Assembly: GCA_019671135.1 (NCBI GenBank)
Contig: JAHRHY010000016.1
Location: forward strand, 988,501 to 1,052,500
Length of the DNA stretch: 64,000 nt
Direction: 5' to 3'
Source of the DNA: Linnemannia hyalina
Taxonomy: Eukaryota > Mortierellomycota > Mortierellomycetes > Mortierellales > Mortierellaceae
A program made the translations under genes and the position numbers. The notes beneath the pieces were generated by a model, which saw only the letters and a list, made by a program, of their open reading frames with translations, was not told the DNA's origin and made no database searches. Every line of letters starts with the position of its first letter. Position 1 is the stretch's first letter. Below, one piece after another: positions 1 through 12,005 of the stretch.

Positions 1-390
1 ATCCAGGGATGGCCCAGCTTTTCCGATACACCCCAATCCTCCACTCACTGACGGCCATTGTCGATGACGACTTCCTTTTTGCCGAGCTGTCAAGGACTCT
101 GCAAAAAATACTGCCCACAGTTCGCGTCGATCAAGCGTCGATCGTACGAGAGTGAGGACGCCGTGGACGAGATTGTGGCCATGATCGAGTCGGCTCCCAT
201 CTTCGTGCACTTTGAAGCGTTTCCTCCCACGTTCACGAATAAGATCTGCGGGGCGTTTCTTGCGCACGCGGATTGGCTGGAGAGTGTGAACCCTGTGCAC
301 CAGTGGATGAGGATAGCCCACCAAGCATGGGTAGGCTCCTGGCCCACTGTCCCAACCTTCGACACCTTACGATCAGGCATGGTCATGTGA
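1..390 (+). pseudogene. C-terminal remnant of an unrecognised protein, cut by the window edge and frameshifted
   Basis: An open frame enters from the left edge (frame 3, hydrophobic residues alternating with acidic ones) and stops at a TGA near 153. A second frame, frame 1, continues the coding-like composition from about 140 to a stop at 388-390 and contains the stretch EIVAMIESAPIFVHFEAFPP. One inserted or deleted base near 140-155 would join the two, and no intron motif lies between them. I therefore read it as the frameshifted 3' end of a gene outside the window. I do not recognise the family. A sequencing error or an unrelated short ORF are the alternatives. Confidence 0.25.
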
Positions 391-530
391 GAAGGATTTG
401 TAAGATATCAGTGTAAACGAAGTGAGGTAACGAGTAAAGAAGATGATTTCTACTATGCCCTTGTCCCTAAGCAGTATTTATTGTTCAGTCAACAATGGTT
501 TTTGCGCCCATTTTCCTAGTGAAAGTGGGC

Positions 531-1956
531 CTAAAAACGGAACAAACGTACTGAATTACCTCTATGAAAGAGGTATTCTAAAACTTTGAAAACACTATCT
601 CGAATATAGAGTGCACGTGAGCATTGGTCGAAGTTACGAGCAAAATATATTTCACGGCCAAGCTTCTCCAGAAACGCTCGTTTGAAAGCACTGATAAACG
701 CCGGCGTCGAGAGGCTGGGTAACCGATGTCGAGTTTGTGGGTAGCCGCCAGATGCAAAGATGCTTCCATGGAATTCCGTGTTGATGGTCGCGCATATCGA
801 TATCATTGTGTGCTCCTGCGGAATCCAGAAGGAGAAGAGTTGGCTGTGAGAGCTCATCATCTAACTGTTGCAGCCAGCGTACGAATACATCGCCGGTCAT
901 CCATCCTTTCTTCGTTTTCACCATGGTCATCTTCGAGGCCGCCTCTTCTTCAACGCCTCTAGGGATGTGTTGGCCTAACGGGTATCAAGCAGCCATAAAG
1001 GTTAAGATCTGAAAAAGAATGCTGTCATTTGTAGCACTGTCATACATATAGTATAGTACCGATAACCACTGGCTTCAATGACTGTTAAGTCTTGGCCAAG
1101 GCGAGAGAGGTGCCAGAGGCATTGATGCAAAATAAAATGGATACTTTGCAGTTCCGGAGAGCCTTGGCGCCAGATTTTAAAAGCGATGTCGTGTAAGATT
1201 TGGTGTCCAGTTCCTTTACATACATCCCAGTCTCACCGCAGTTGAAGATAGTGTCGGGAGTGCACTGGGCACAAAGCTGGCGAATTTAAACGAGCTCGGG
1301 CTCGATTGCCTCCAAATCGACCGATCCCACCTCTCCATGAAGCTGACAATACGAGATACGATGCTGTTTCCTGAGTGAGTCGAACCAATAGGCCGAAAAA
1401 GATAACGGCGCCTCGGATACTGTGCTGCCCGAATCGTCCTTGAGATCGCAATGAACCATACATGCGAAATGAGCTGCCTCCTTCATCGTCTTGCCCGTCA
1501 CAGGAACATTCTTCTTGCGTTGGTCGTGCAGCCAGTAGAGCAGGACCTGCTCGATCACTAGACCCTTCCGCTTGACGATGTAATGAGCGTCATCGGGAAG
1601 TGTCTCAGCTGCAGCACGTAGCTATTGATTGACATATTGTAAGTAACAGGAATTTTAATAAATTACTTTTGATGTATACAGCTCGTGGCAGCTTGTTGAA
1701 ATCAATAATATACCTCATCTTCTCGGCTCAGCATCCGTTCAAAGGTTGTTCTTCGAAGGTTGACTCCTATCGAAGGCCCAAAGGAGCGGGGGGAAAGCTT
1801 GAAAAATTGGATGTTCTCCTTCCGTTTTTCGAGATAATGATATATGTCCAGCAGCTCGACTTGCGCTCGTAGGGAGCGAGAGACTCTTGCACGCGGAATC
1901 TCGAAATCTTCAGGGTCTTGTGTTTGGATCTTGGTCATGCTTTCGTTGTTGCCCAC
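531..1956 (-). pseudogene. Degenerate pogo/Tigger-like transposase (CENP-B HTH plus DDE_1)
   Basis: Three parts of a pogo-type transposase follow each other in the right order on the minus strand. Around 1700-1910 is a psq-like helix-turn-helix. Around 1286-1560 is a CENPB/Tc5-type HTH with the hallmark VPVTGKTMKEAAHFA and a LHGEVGSVD segment. Around 580-1260 is the DDE_1 catalytic domain, with LLLLDSAGAH, a TSVTQPLDAG block and, after a frame change, FKRAFLEKLGREIYF. The element is broken. The family's first catalytic motif N-x-D-E-T-G reads NCGETG, so the Asp is now Gly. Stops interrupt the middle of the DDE domain at about 1020-1095, and a frameshift near 690 separates QPLDAG from the next block. 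I did not find terminal inverted repeats. Non-autonomous and almost certainly inactive. Confidence 0.8.
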
Positions 1957-2039
1957 GCTTTATTACCGGACGCAATGGGGCTCGACAAAAAGGGCAAGAT
2001 GATATATCGAAATCAGGACACAAACAAGCTGAAGGCTCG

Positions 2040-2492
2040 CTGCAAGAATTCAAGGCGGTGATCCCTCCACGCCATAAGCTATCGGTCTCTGACATTGAGT
2101 CAGAGCTGCCAACGCTGTGAGGCGCTGACGCAAAAGTGTCGTTCAGTATTTTAGATCTTGGAGGGCGTACAGGATCGCCTAAGCGACTACTATAATGGCA
2201 ACAACTTTCGGTTCAAGCATCATTCTTGGGATGCCAGATGCGCTCGGGATGAGGAGAGTTTAAGACGATTGCCAACCGTCTTCTTGAAATGCTGGGAGGG
2301 TCGATTGATGCCAAACGTGATCCTGACAATCTAGTGGCTATCGCCGTGGGTCTTGGCTAGTTCTCGAGCAATACTGAACTGTCTGCGCTCCATGGAACCT
2401 TCATGTCATTCGCTATAGCTGGTCCCTTTATATTTCTCAAGACCATCTCCTATTCCGACGGCGACCCAAATAAATACAACCAGTCGACATAA
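2040..2492 (+). pseudogene. Decayed copy of a multicopy fungal ORF with a VGLG-FSS motif (possibly TnpB/Fanzor-like)
   Basis: Coding-like sequence runs on the plus strand with at least two disruptions. The first frame carries DIESELPTL and YYNGNNFRFKHHSWDARCARDEE. It shifts by one frame near 2260 into TIANRLLEMLGGSIDAKRDP and AVGLG, then hits a TAG at 2358-2360 and continues as FSSNTELSALHGTFMSF. I recall this order (YNGNN-RFKxHxWD, ANRLL-GGS, GVGLG-FSS-LSSLH) from a repeated family in Mortierella-like genomes whose intact members end in a Cys-rich ribbon. That ribbon is absent here. The link to TnpB/Fanzor nucleases is inference from memory only. It lies tail to tail beside the pogo relic. 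Confidence 0.35.
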
Positions 2493-2779
2493 ACGGCAAC
2501 GAGAACAGTGGCGCCAGTGGTAAGTTAGGATCGTTAGATCACTCTAGTGGCAAGTCAGAGCCGTCCAGAGCGGATACATCGCGAGGTATCAAGAGGCGAA
2601 AGCGTGCCAAGGATACCAAGGTTGATGTAGGCAATATGCCTTCTAGAGGTACCAAAAGGCGAGAGTCTGCCGACGATGCCAAGGACAGTGAGGACAATGA
2701 GGATACTGCGCCCACCCGGAGCTCCAAAAAGGCGCCAGCAGGAGAAGAATGTCCAATTCTCCATACTAATCCCAAGTGA
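2474..2779 (+). other. Lys/Arg/Ser-rich open frame, unassigned
   Basis: An open plus-strand frame without a convincing start encodes a hydrophilic tail with two imperfect repeats, RGIKRRKRAKDTK and RGTKRRESADDAK, then an acidic patch (DSEDNEDTA), ending at TGA 2777-2779. Composition resembles a nuclear-protein linker. It may be the tail of the preceding degenerate element or of an unrelated decayed gene. Overlapping minus-strand frames look like shadows. Confidence 0.25.
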
Positions 2780-2872
2780 CCTGGTCTGAACGACACTCGA
2801 ATCCCCAGAGTTTAGCATTTTTTTGCGTGAAGCACCCAGATAGACCTGCCTTCTATATATTACTCGATAAAG

Positions 2873-4105
2873 CTATGGAAAGGTGTCCATGGCGGTGTCG
2901 GAAGGGTTGGGTGTGCCCGTCAGAGACCGCATCGGTGGTGTTGGAGTGGCGAGGTGGTTGGTCCTTCCAGGCGTTCCTGTGCTTCCTCCTCCTCGTGGCG
3001 TACTGGACTGAAGGTCCAACATGAACACTTCCCCCTCCACACCACCACCTATTAATGTCTCTGACCCTTCTGCTCCAACCCCTCCTGGACTTACAGATCC
3101 ACGTCGACTACGGTTGAGACTGGGCGAGGCAGAACCGTGTGCGTCCTGAGAAAGTACGCGTTCTAATGCGGGAGCTAACTGAGGTGTCCCAAGTCCATGC
3201 TCACCGTCCAACGCCACAACACCATCCATACTCTCGACAAATCCTCCCTCATCATCCTCCTCATGGTCCTCCAGAGGGTCATCATTATGGGACCGTTTGA
3301 GGTACAGTCTCTTCTCCTCCTCGCGCCGATCCTCCCGAATGGACTCCTGTGTACTCTGCAGACATAACAAGGCCGTAAAGAACTGTTTCTTCCTCAGATC
3401 CATTAACTGGCTCTGCTGGGTTGCCTCGTTTTCCAGTCCCATAATCTCGGCGTTCAGTTGAGCGATCGACTGTTGGCTAGACTCGCGGCTAGGGAACTGA
3501 AGGACCTGGGTCGCCAATTGGTCATACTCGATCTTGTTGGCGCGTTCCTGCTTGGCTCCTTCAAGTTCACGGGCGAGGGCCTCGAGCTCCCCATGAGAAA
3601 GGGCAATACTGTCCTCGATCTGGTTTTGTTCCTCCTGGTAGTGTAGTCTTTCCCGCTCGGCCATCTCTGTCACCAATGTTGATTTTGAAAGTCCGAGCTC
3701 GAACTGCGAGATCTCCATCAACAGTGCTTGAAAACCATCCTCACTAATATTGTGGTTAGAAAATGTATTAGCAAACGATTCACAACATACACAAAGGATG
3801 AGAAAAACTCGATATATTGCTATCGCGAGATAACAAAAAAGAAAAGGTATTTACATATCCTCCTGAGAGCCTGTGACGAGGACTCCGGACCATTTCTGAA
3901 AACGCTGGCTCAGTCGCCTCAGAGGTCTCTCGTTGACACTTAACCGCGTCCGGATAATGTTCTCTAGTTGGGTGATGAAGGAGTGGGCGAGAGGGGCGCG
4001 TAAGTGGCGTGTACCGTTAGAAGACTAGCAGGGCGGTAGTTGGTATTGTGGTTGGTGAGAAGCGTGTGCCATTGTGGTGACAGTAATAAGTGTTTGAGGG
4101 GTCAT
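2873..4105 (-). CDS. THOC7: THO complex subunit 7 (THOC7)
   Basis: Small coiled-coil subunit of the nuclear THO complex, which couples transcription elongation to mRNP assembly and export. The last exon is 2873-3743; the exon before it covers at least 3855-3970, separated by a 111-nt GT-AG intron (3744-3854). Joined, they read ENIIRTRLSVNERPLRRLSQ, then IEDGFQALLMEISQFELGL, then a long coiled coil ending in LRKKQFFTALLCL; order and wording match the THOC7/Mft1 family. After the coiled coil the protein adds a low-complexity acidic and Ser/Gly/Pro-rich tail of about 130 residues, longer than the metazoan protein. The 5' end is unresolved: the frame upstream of 3990 meets a TAG, so a first short exon is needed. 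An ATG at 4105 is one candidate, but its donor (GTCACC) would be weak. It diverges from UTP5. Confidence 0.8.
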
Positions 4106-4677
4106 CTCGATGGTTGTCCTGTACCTATACCATCGTGGTCCATGTCGTGTTGTGAGTGGGGGGTTTTATGAGTGACAGTCTGGCCAGGTGTGTTCGTTTT
4201 GTCCTGAGGTCAAGAAGGCGTGCGTGAGAGAGAGAGAGAGAGGATTGAATGGTGCTGAAGGGTTGAAAGACACCTTAGGATGGACAAAGAGGACAAGGCA
4301 AGCAAGAGTGAGAGAGAGTGAGACATATCACGTGCGCGTTGGCCACAGTCCACAGTCCATGGTGTGGCTTATGTTTATTTTGTTGATTGGCAGAGAAGCG
4401 AGTGCGCTCTTTCTTTTTTTTTTTTTTTTTGGGTCCGTACAATCGTCGTGCAACGAGAGCTGACAGCAACAAAGAAAGGACAACAAGAAAAAACAAGAGA
4501 GCACACTACTTCTACTTTCTTCTGCACCCAAAGCATCAAAGCAATCAAGCAACTCGACTCGCCGCCCTTGCTTACTCGCCCTTCTCCCCTTCTCCCCTTC
4601 AGCTTCCCTTTTCCTTTGTGCCCTCCCCTTCTCTCCCTTATACCATTCCATTATTTTATAAATAGCGACACCACACA
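4106..4677. promoter_or_regulatory. Divergent upstream region between THOC7 and UTP5
   Basis: About 570 nt separate the two divergent genes. It contains purine runs (GAGAGAGAG near 4232), a T-homopolymer at about 4413-4430 and, next to UTP5, a long C/T-rich leader ending in a TTTATAAATA element about 20 nt before the ATG. No other coding signal stands out. Confidence 0.45.
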
Positions 4678-7101
4678 ATGGTCAAGCACCCAACAGCAAA
4701 GACCTCCTTCGGCTCTCTCCAGAACCCTGACCAAGTCTCGAACGCTGTCATCTTCCATTCCTCCTTCTCACCCGAGGGTGCACACAACTACTGCATCATC
4801 ACCCCCGGTGCTGATCGCTACCGTCTCAGAGTCTTCGACACCGCCACAGGAAACCTCAAGAACGACTACGAGGAAAAAGAAGGCGACGGCAAGTGGACCT
4901 GTGTCCGCTGGGGACACATCACCGAAGTTGCCGTATGTTTCTTTTTTGTTGTTGGTTTTTTTAACTATTGCTGTCGTCGACACGGCCTGCGATTGAATAT
5001 AACCAGTACATTCAAGTGTACAAGAGACTCACATATCCATCTCATTTTCCCTCTCTTGTTCAATCAACATTGTAGTCAAAAAAGAAGAAGGGTGTAACGA
5101 CTGCAGGAAGCCGCAGCCCAGTTCTCGCTCTTGGACACACTAACGGACAGATCTCAATCTACTCATTGACCCACGGCCTCGTTCTCCACCAACTCTCGGG
5201 ATCGCACAATGGAAAGGTCAACGACTTTTGTTTCTCGGCTAGCGGGACCCGCGGCTTTTCTGCAGGCGAGGATGGTCTGATCTGCGAGTGGGATATCGCT
5301 CAGGGCGTCGAGATGAGCAAGTTCCGTGCTGACAACAAGTCTGTCAAGAAGATTCAGCTGGATCACGAGGAGGACATGCTCTTGACCGCGGGACATAGCA
5401 TGAAGCTCTGGGATCTTGAGACGCGCGAGGTCATCAAGTCGTTCACAGGACATGCCAGCGTCATCACCAACGTCGTCTTTTCTGCCAACGACAAGTTCTT
5501 GGCCTCGACCGCCGAGCAGGATCGTTTCATTAACCTCTGGGACTGCACGCGCGATAACCAGCAGGAGGGTAACATCACAGGTACGTTTGACTGAACACAC
5601 TGCGTTTTGCACATTGCAGGATCGGCTACCGTTGCTAATGTATTGTTACTGAAGTCATAACGCAATAGGAAACACCTCATCTACGCCCATTGTACTAACA
5701 CACTATCTCTTTTCATACTGTAAAATTCCATAGCTTTGACACTGGACAACACAGTTTCGCATATCGACATTTCATCGACCAACGCCGTCTTGGCCATCTC
5801 AGAGGAAGGAACAGCCGGTTTGTGGCAGAACGCACAGACTGCAAGCGGGACATCCAGCGTGAACGGAAAGGCCAGCAAGAAGAAGCGTTACACGACGCGC
5901 GCATGCGACTGCTTGATCAAGATTGAGTCTTCTCGTGGCGAACGATCTGTGATTCCATTGTTGGGAGGAGTTTTCACACCCCAGGGCCAGATGATTCTCG
6001 CCCGCGGATCAAACATCAAGCCCGTCTTTGAGAAGGTCGACTTCCAGAACGAGGACGGATCATTAAAGGAGAAGGAATTGGTCTTGACCCGCACCCCCGT
6101 CTCTGGGTTCCTCATGGACGAGTCAGCGCAGACGGCCAGCAACGTGAAGGCGACCAAGAAGGCATATGATGAGACCTCAGTGACAGTTGTGGGAGCAGCA
6201 GATTTTGCAATGGCCCAACCAGGTCTGGCTGAGGCTGCGGACGAGGATGATCAGAGCGATGATAATGAGGTCAGCGATAGTGAGAAGGGCGCTGCTCGGT
6301 TGGAGGGACGGACTATGAAGGAGAAGTTGGAAGATTTAACGGTTGAGCGGACTGGCAAGAAGGCAAAACAGAACAAGTACGCGACGCCCAAGGCCAACTC
6401 GCTGCAGCAGATGTTGATCCAGGCTTTGCACTCGAACGATTTGCAGCTGTTGGAGGCCTGTTTAACATACAGTAACGTCGACGTCATCCGGAATACCGTC
6501 CGTCGTCTGCCCACCGCCTATGTGATCCCCTTCCTGACTCAGGTCATCCACAAGTTTCAACAAAAGCCCAGTCGTGGAGAGGCTCTTCTTGAGTGGATCA
6601 AGGCCGTCTTGTTGATCCATACCGCTTACTTGATGACTGTTCCTGACTTGGTCAGGAAGCTATCCAACTTTTACCAAACTCTGGATTCCCGTGTATCGGT
6701 ATACAGCAAATTGATCAACCTGCATGGACGTCTTGACCTGGTGATGAGTCAGGTCGAGATGCAGCACAAAGATACCGACGATATCTCCAACGTGGCGCAA
6801 ACGGTGTACCGGGAGGATGAGGACGATGATGAGGATGAGGATGATATGGATCTTGAAGACGATGAGCATGCTGACGAGGACGACGAGGTAAGCCTTCTTT
6901 TCACTTTTGTTCTTTGTCTGAAATTTGCTTGGATTTGATGCGAGTGACTTATGAACTTTCCCCCCCTTTTTTTTTATGTCTACCCTTCTCTAGTCTGACT
7001 CGGACGATGATGATTCAGAGGGACTCGACTCGGAAATGTCGGACGACGATGATGACGATGAAGATTCCTCGGAGGACGGCGACGACGAGGACGAGGAGTA
7101 G
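4678..7101 (+). CDS. UTP5: U3 snoRNP protein Utp5 / WDR43
   Basis: Component of the t-UTP/UTP-A complex of the small-subunit processome, acting in nucleolar pre-rRNA transcription and early 18S processing. Exons 4678-4932, 5076-5580, 5734-6887 and 6994-7101 are phase-consistent and give 673 aa. The N-terminal half is a WD40 propeller with repeats such as ISIYSLTHG, GLICEWDIAQG, SMKLWDLETREV and RFINLWDCT. Residues from about 470 form the Utp12 domain (LQQMLIQALHSNDLQLLEAC, then VRRLPTAYVIPFLTQVI). The tail is a long Asp/Glu/Ser tract with possible CK2 sites, typical of nucleolar processome proteins. The 5' leader is pyrimidine-rich, and the ATG at 4678 is the first in frame. The extreme C-terminal acidic exon is supported only by frame and composition. 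Confidence 0.92.
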
Positions 7102-8231
7102 ACCACGAACAAGCATAGGATAGATACTCCACTACACCCACCGCCACCCAACACCCCACATCTAGCATTCTTTATTAAGTTCAAGTCACCACCATTGCAT
7201 GTATTTTCTTTTTTTTTCTCTCTTTCGTTGAAGCCTTTGCTTGTCTCTATCGAGGATGTTGATGGTTGAATGCGTTACGCGCGATTGATAACACCATGGG
7301 ACGTTTGCGACGGTGTATTAGCCATGATATGCAGTTTTCTTTGCAAACCTTCATAGCAGTGTTGTAAGACAGCTCATATCGTCAATTACAAACACACAAC
7401 AAACTACAACAGTACTAGAGGCGGACCCTTCTTCAATGAAGCCATGCTCAACCTCGCAGAATCAAAAGCACCAATAACAAGTTACAATATTCGACACCTC
7501 CACCACCCCACCACCCTAGTGGACCTTCTGGCGATGTTGCTGATCATTCTGGCTCAGTCTAGGTGTATTCGTTCATTCTGAAGGGGTGGTCATTCAAGCT
7601 CGCTACAGTTGGGTGGGGGTGGGGGAGGACCACCGGGGTTTCCTTCACGGGCTTTCCATGCATAAAGAACAAGAGGACCGTATGGATCAGTCGACTGAAA
7701 TATAGCACAAAGGATGAAAATCTCAACTCAAAGGAGCAAATCAATGAGAAATACGCACAAGTAGGGAGTGTGATGTCCTGGTACGTGCATACATACCTAC
7801 TGGAAACATTCGGAGGGACAGATAAGTGCGCGCTTCCTAGCAGTCCATCTTTGTTTCCCCCTTTTTTTGTCGTGATCCTCACTTGTCCCTAGGTTCCAGT
7901 TGTAAACCACACACCCCACCATCCAAGTCTCTGTTTTGTTGGCTAGATAATTGACGCGTAACCCCATCAAGAAGATGCTTGTAGTTTTTTTTTTTTAGTT
8001 CATTACAGTTCTCCATTGTGAAAGTGTTATATTCAGAATAGCAAGCAAGTTTACGTCTGCTCACCAGTACGAAAATAAAAGCTCGACCCTCCAACAAAAC
8101 TCGTTCCTATTATCGTAGGTTTGGTGGATGTAAACGTTGAAGAGTAAGAGAGCACACAAGGAAGTGCAAGGGTTTTATATGACCAAGGAAATAAAAGGGT
8201 GACAAAGAGGAGGAGTGTATTAACAAGTTGA
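7102..8231. other. Convergent intergenic region UTP5/NEDD1
   Basis: Holds the 3' flanks of two convergent genes. I see T-rich stretches (7206-7218, 7987-7997), a G-rich run near 7612-7625 and AATAAA-like signals on the minus strand near 8190, but no coding pattern on either strand beyond chance ORFs. Confidence 0.5.
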
Positions 8232-11200
8232 CTAATAATTCATCTTTAACCTCTGGTTCTCTTCTTGCAATCGCTGATTCTCCTCCTGCAGTTCCCGCGT
8301 GTCGGTATACTCCTTCAACAGACCCTCAATTTCCATCTTTTGTATCTGGAACTGCCTTAACAACTCCAAGTGCATGTTCTGAATATCGTTCCTGATCCCC
8401 GCCCTGAACTCCATTAGACAGCCATCAATTACGCTCTCCAGCACCTTGGATTGGAATGACGACGAAGAAGACGCTGTCACAGTCTCTGAAGGGGGATCGA
8501 GGGCCATGTCTAGTGCAGCTAATGGGAGTCCCAGCGCTGTTGCCGAGGCCGATGCTGTATTGTTCGAAACAGCACCTTTCGTCCTGGAGGTATGACTGCC
8601 ACCTACATTGTTACTACCACTGCTGCCACGCCCAAGTCCGACTTGCATCCAGAGATCCCTGATAGGAGCTGAAGCGGCAGCAGGTTTTGTCGTCGATGGA
8701 GCAGCAACCGGCGCCACTGCAACTGCAGCTGCAGATGTAGGCCAAGTCCGGCCAACACTTCCACTAGCACCCCCGCTCTGAGACCTGCTCTGCTTCACGA
8801 CTGTGGACTCTGTAGGTTGATCCAGTAACACGTTCCGCACCCGATCTACAATCTGGCCTCTCAAAACTTCCATCTTCTCCTCCGACAGCGGATCCGGCGT
8901 TCCTGACATAGAGGCTACGCCACCCGAGGCCATCAAGGTTCCGAATGATTTCCGGCGCTTGGCGCGTGATGCGCGCGAAGGCGATTTTGAGAGCGAATCT
9001 GCCGACGAGTAATGATGGTGTTTCAACGGGTTGGTGTGTTGCTCAGAGGAAAATCCACGAGCACCAGGAGATCCTGGCGGGGTATTGACCGAAGAAGACG
9101 ATGTCGAGCTCTCGCCTGAGGGTGAATGCGATTGCCTGCTTTGGAACGCAAATGGCGAAACGGTCCTCGAGTTGGGGTAGCTGGCGGAATTTGGCTGAGG
9201 TTGATCTCTGCCCGGTGTTGTCGGCATGGAGATGAATCCCGAAGGTGCTGCTGTAGTTCCTTCCGAGCCTGCAGTGGGAGGAGCAGAGGATTGAAACGAT
9301 CCAAGCGCGTCACCGAGAGCGCTCTTTTCTGTTGTGATACTTGCGGGTGCGGTAGGTCGTCGCACTTTGGGTGTTATCCGATCCTGCCCTCCTGTCGTCA
9401 AGTGTGTATCCTTGTCTGTTGCGTGTCTAGAGGCAAACAGATCTATGATGCCCTTGCCGCCGAGCCCTGCCGACTGAGTTTCCCGGGTAGACTTGAAGAT
9501 ACTGCTTCCTGAGACGTTACCAAGAGATGAATGACTTCCTGTACCTGTCTTGAGAGGAGCTGGCCTGGTGAGAGTTGATCTAGTAGCCAGTGTCGAAGGG
9601 GTATCTCCAAGGGTCTGCGACCTGGCCATGGGTGTTGTTGTTGAGATCGATCCAAGCGGCGTCTCTGGCGAAAAGAGCGATGGTTTTGCTCCTGCCGAGT
9701 TTTGTCTCTTCAATGCGGAGCCGTTAAGGGTTTGGTGCTTCCGCAGGGCCGAACTCCGCCTTCCTTGGAAATGGATCGATGTTATAGGAGCGTTGACGTT
9801 ACTGTCGACGGTAGAAATGGGTCGGTTGGTTGATCGCAAGTCATAGAGCAGGATTTTTCCTTGGTCTGTTCCGAATGCCATAGAGAAACCGTCGTTTTTG
9901 AATGTCACCGAGGTCAGTGCGTGATCCACGTTCCTGGTCTTGACGACACTCTTCTGGTCCACGTCGTAGAGTGTGTAGCGCTTGTCCAGACCGACCGTGC
10001 AAATGAGAAATCGGTTGAAGGGACTGAAGGTCATGCCGTTGATGGGAACGTCGTGCTTCTGCTCGAAGCTATGATAAATTGCAGTAGATCCTGTCGATCC
10101 TGTATCCCAGAGTCGCAACACACCGTCGTTTCCGATACCGCCCAATATCGACTTGCTGAATATGGAGTATTCCAGTTTCGACAGTATCTAGTCGTTGTAA
10201 AATGAAGTTACGCCTCACGTTAGATTCCCTGTTTTCTTTGAAGCTTGAACCGCATTCCTGCCTGCCGAGTGCAAGTACTGGGCTGTAACCTACGAATGAG
10301 TTTGGTGTGTCCAGTCTTCCGCTGCTACCCGTCGTCCGATTAACTACGTCTAAAGCTCCTGAGTTTTGCCCGATGGCCAGCAGGGCGTCATCCGTCTTCA
10401 TAGCCAGGGCATTGACCCTTGACGGCATCTAAAGTTTACAAAAACATATATGATGCGTTAGTGTCAAGAAGAACATGCAAAATATCGTTGCATGTAGCTT
10501 TGTCAAGAGTCCAGTAGGCTGATATTTTACCTCAAAGGTCTCGACTGTCCTACTTGTTGTCGAGTCCCAAGTCATGATCCTTTGTCCGTGTGCAAAATAA
10601 AGCCTCTGATGTTTTGGTGCCCATGACATTGCCGACCTGTAGCTTCCTGCCCTTGACTCCTATTATGCGCACGTTAATTAATATATTAGTATCCGTAATC
10701 GATGCTCCACTACTTGAAGTCGCTCATAAAGGCGCGTTGTTGTTACCTCCACGACAGGTTCGTTGGCAAGGATTTCCTGAAACTTCCCCTGGTCGTCATG
10801 CAAGAATATTCTCCCATCGTGCGCCTCTACCGCCAACATGCTGTCTATGGTTGTCCAGAAACAAAAACATAACGCCAACGGGGAATAGTGAGTATCCTCG
10901 AGTTGATTTGTTTTGGCGTTCCTTGAACTAGTAGTAAACAGTGTACAGTCGCCCCTGTGCACTTGAGTATGCTCAATAAAAGCACTTACTGTCAGGACTC
11001 CACCTCAGACTCGCCATTGTGAATGTGGTCCTCTCGTTAGACATCTGAATGCCGTCAAACTGTCCCGGGACTATTGGTGCCTCTTGTTGTTTAGACGGTG
11101 CTCCAGTACCGGCTGAGGATGAGAAGGGAGTTACAGCTCCGTTGTCGATGAACTCGTACGTGAGCACCTGGGTCCCGACAGCAGTGGCGAGCAGACATGT

Positions 11201-11371
11201 TGGTTGGGCGGCTTGTTGACCTGTGGTGGAGTGTGAGGCTCCATTTGTTCCTGAGAAGAGAGTTGATGTTGATGGTGTTGTTGATCGATGATCTTCTTCG
11301 AGGGATGAGTAGGCAGTGGTGGAGTAGCTCCGTTTCCGCTGTGCGACTGGACGTGGTTGTGGTTGATCCAT
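8232..11371 (-). CDS. NEDD1: NEDD1-like gamma-tubulin ring complex adaptor
   Basis: WD40 protein that targets the gamma-tubulin ring complex to microtubule-organising centres. Exons (minus) 11371-10990, 10844-10747, 10659-10531, 10428-10294 and 10187-8232 are phase-consistent, 899 aa. The N-terminal half is the propeller: SMSWAPKHQRLYFAHGQRI-type blades, GGIGNDGVLRLWDTG, ICTVGLDKRYTLYDV, MAFGTDQGKILLYDLRS. The middle 350 residues are Ser/Pro/Thr-rich. The last about 80 residues match the NEDD1 C-terminal helical domain that binds gamma-tubulin complexes: FRAGIRNDIQNMHLELLRQF, then LLKEYTDTRELQEENQRLQ. For the fourth intron I chose the donor at 10293 (106 nt), because the alternative GT at 10218 would leave only 31 nt. 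Ascomycete yeasts lack NEDD1, so its presence fits an early-diverging fungus. Confidence 0.88.
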
Positions 11372-12005
11372 GAGCGTGTGAGTGTGCCTTGTCTTGACTC
11401 TTGTTCTTGTCCTGGTGGGTTTGTGAAGGGTGTGTGTTTGGTTGTGCGAGAGTGAAGAAGGGTCGCGTCGAAGGAATCAAAACGGAGCGGTAGAGACAGA
11501 GAGAGGGAGAGCCAAAGAAAAAAAGAAAAAAGAGACAAATAACGAGAATGAAAATCAAAAAAATGTCGTGTACCACGACGAGGGACGAGAAAACACCGAC
11601 AAATTGAGAGAAAAGCTCAAAATGTGCACAGAACAGGACAGAACAGGAGGAGGACAAGGGGGCATTCTTGACGCGGTGGACAAGGAGTGAAGACATGTAT
11701 CAATCCAGCTTCGATAATAACGTATCCTTGCCGGTTAGGCATGTACACTCCGTGAACAACTAGAACCTGAAGCAGGGCTGAGTAGTGGGGTTGCATTTGA
11801 GTCAGAGACAATAGAGACAATAATGCTGGAGGAGGTGGAGCGAGGTATGATGTCAACCCCTTCTTTGCGCATGAAACATATATCCCTCCTTTGCGCATGA
11901 AACTTGCATGCATCGGACACATACACAATAACACACAACGGAAAAGGAAACCCGCGATTGTTTACTAACTTGTTTGCGAAAGAAAAAAAAGACCACCCGA
12001 AATGT
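11372..12005. other. Intergenic: NEDD1 upstream region and 3' flank of the next gene
   Basis: Minus-strand reading is C/T-rich close to the NEDD1 start, as for other 5' leaders in this window. Chance ORFs here are low-complexity. An 11-nt motif (TTTGCGCATGA) occurs twice, at about 11864 and 11891, as part of a short direct repeat. No gene seen. Confidence 0.4.

Noticed and set aside
2539..2818. Minus-strand Leu/Ser-rich ORFs
   Set aside because: Shadows of the plus-strand Lys/Arg-rich frame.
10188..10218. 31-nt intron in NEDD1
   Set aside because: Too short for splicing; an in-phase donor at 10293 gives a 106-nt intron and better agreement with NEDD1 proteins.
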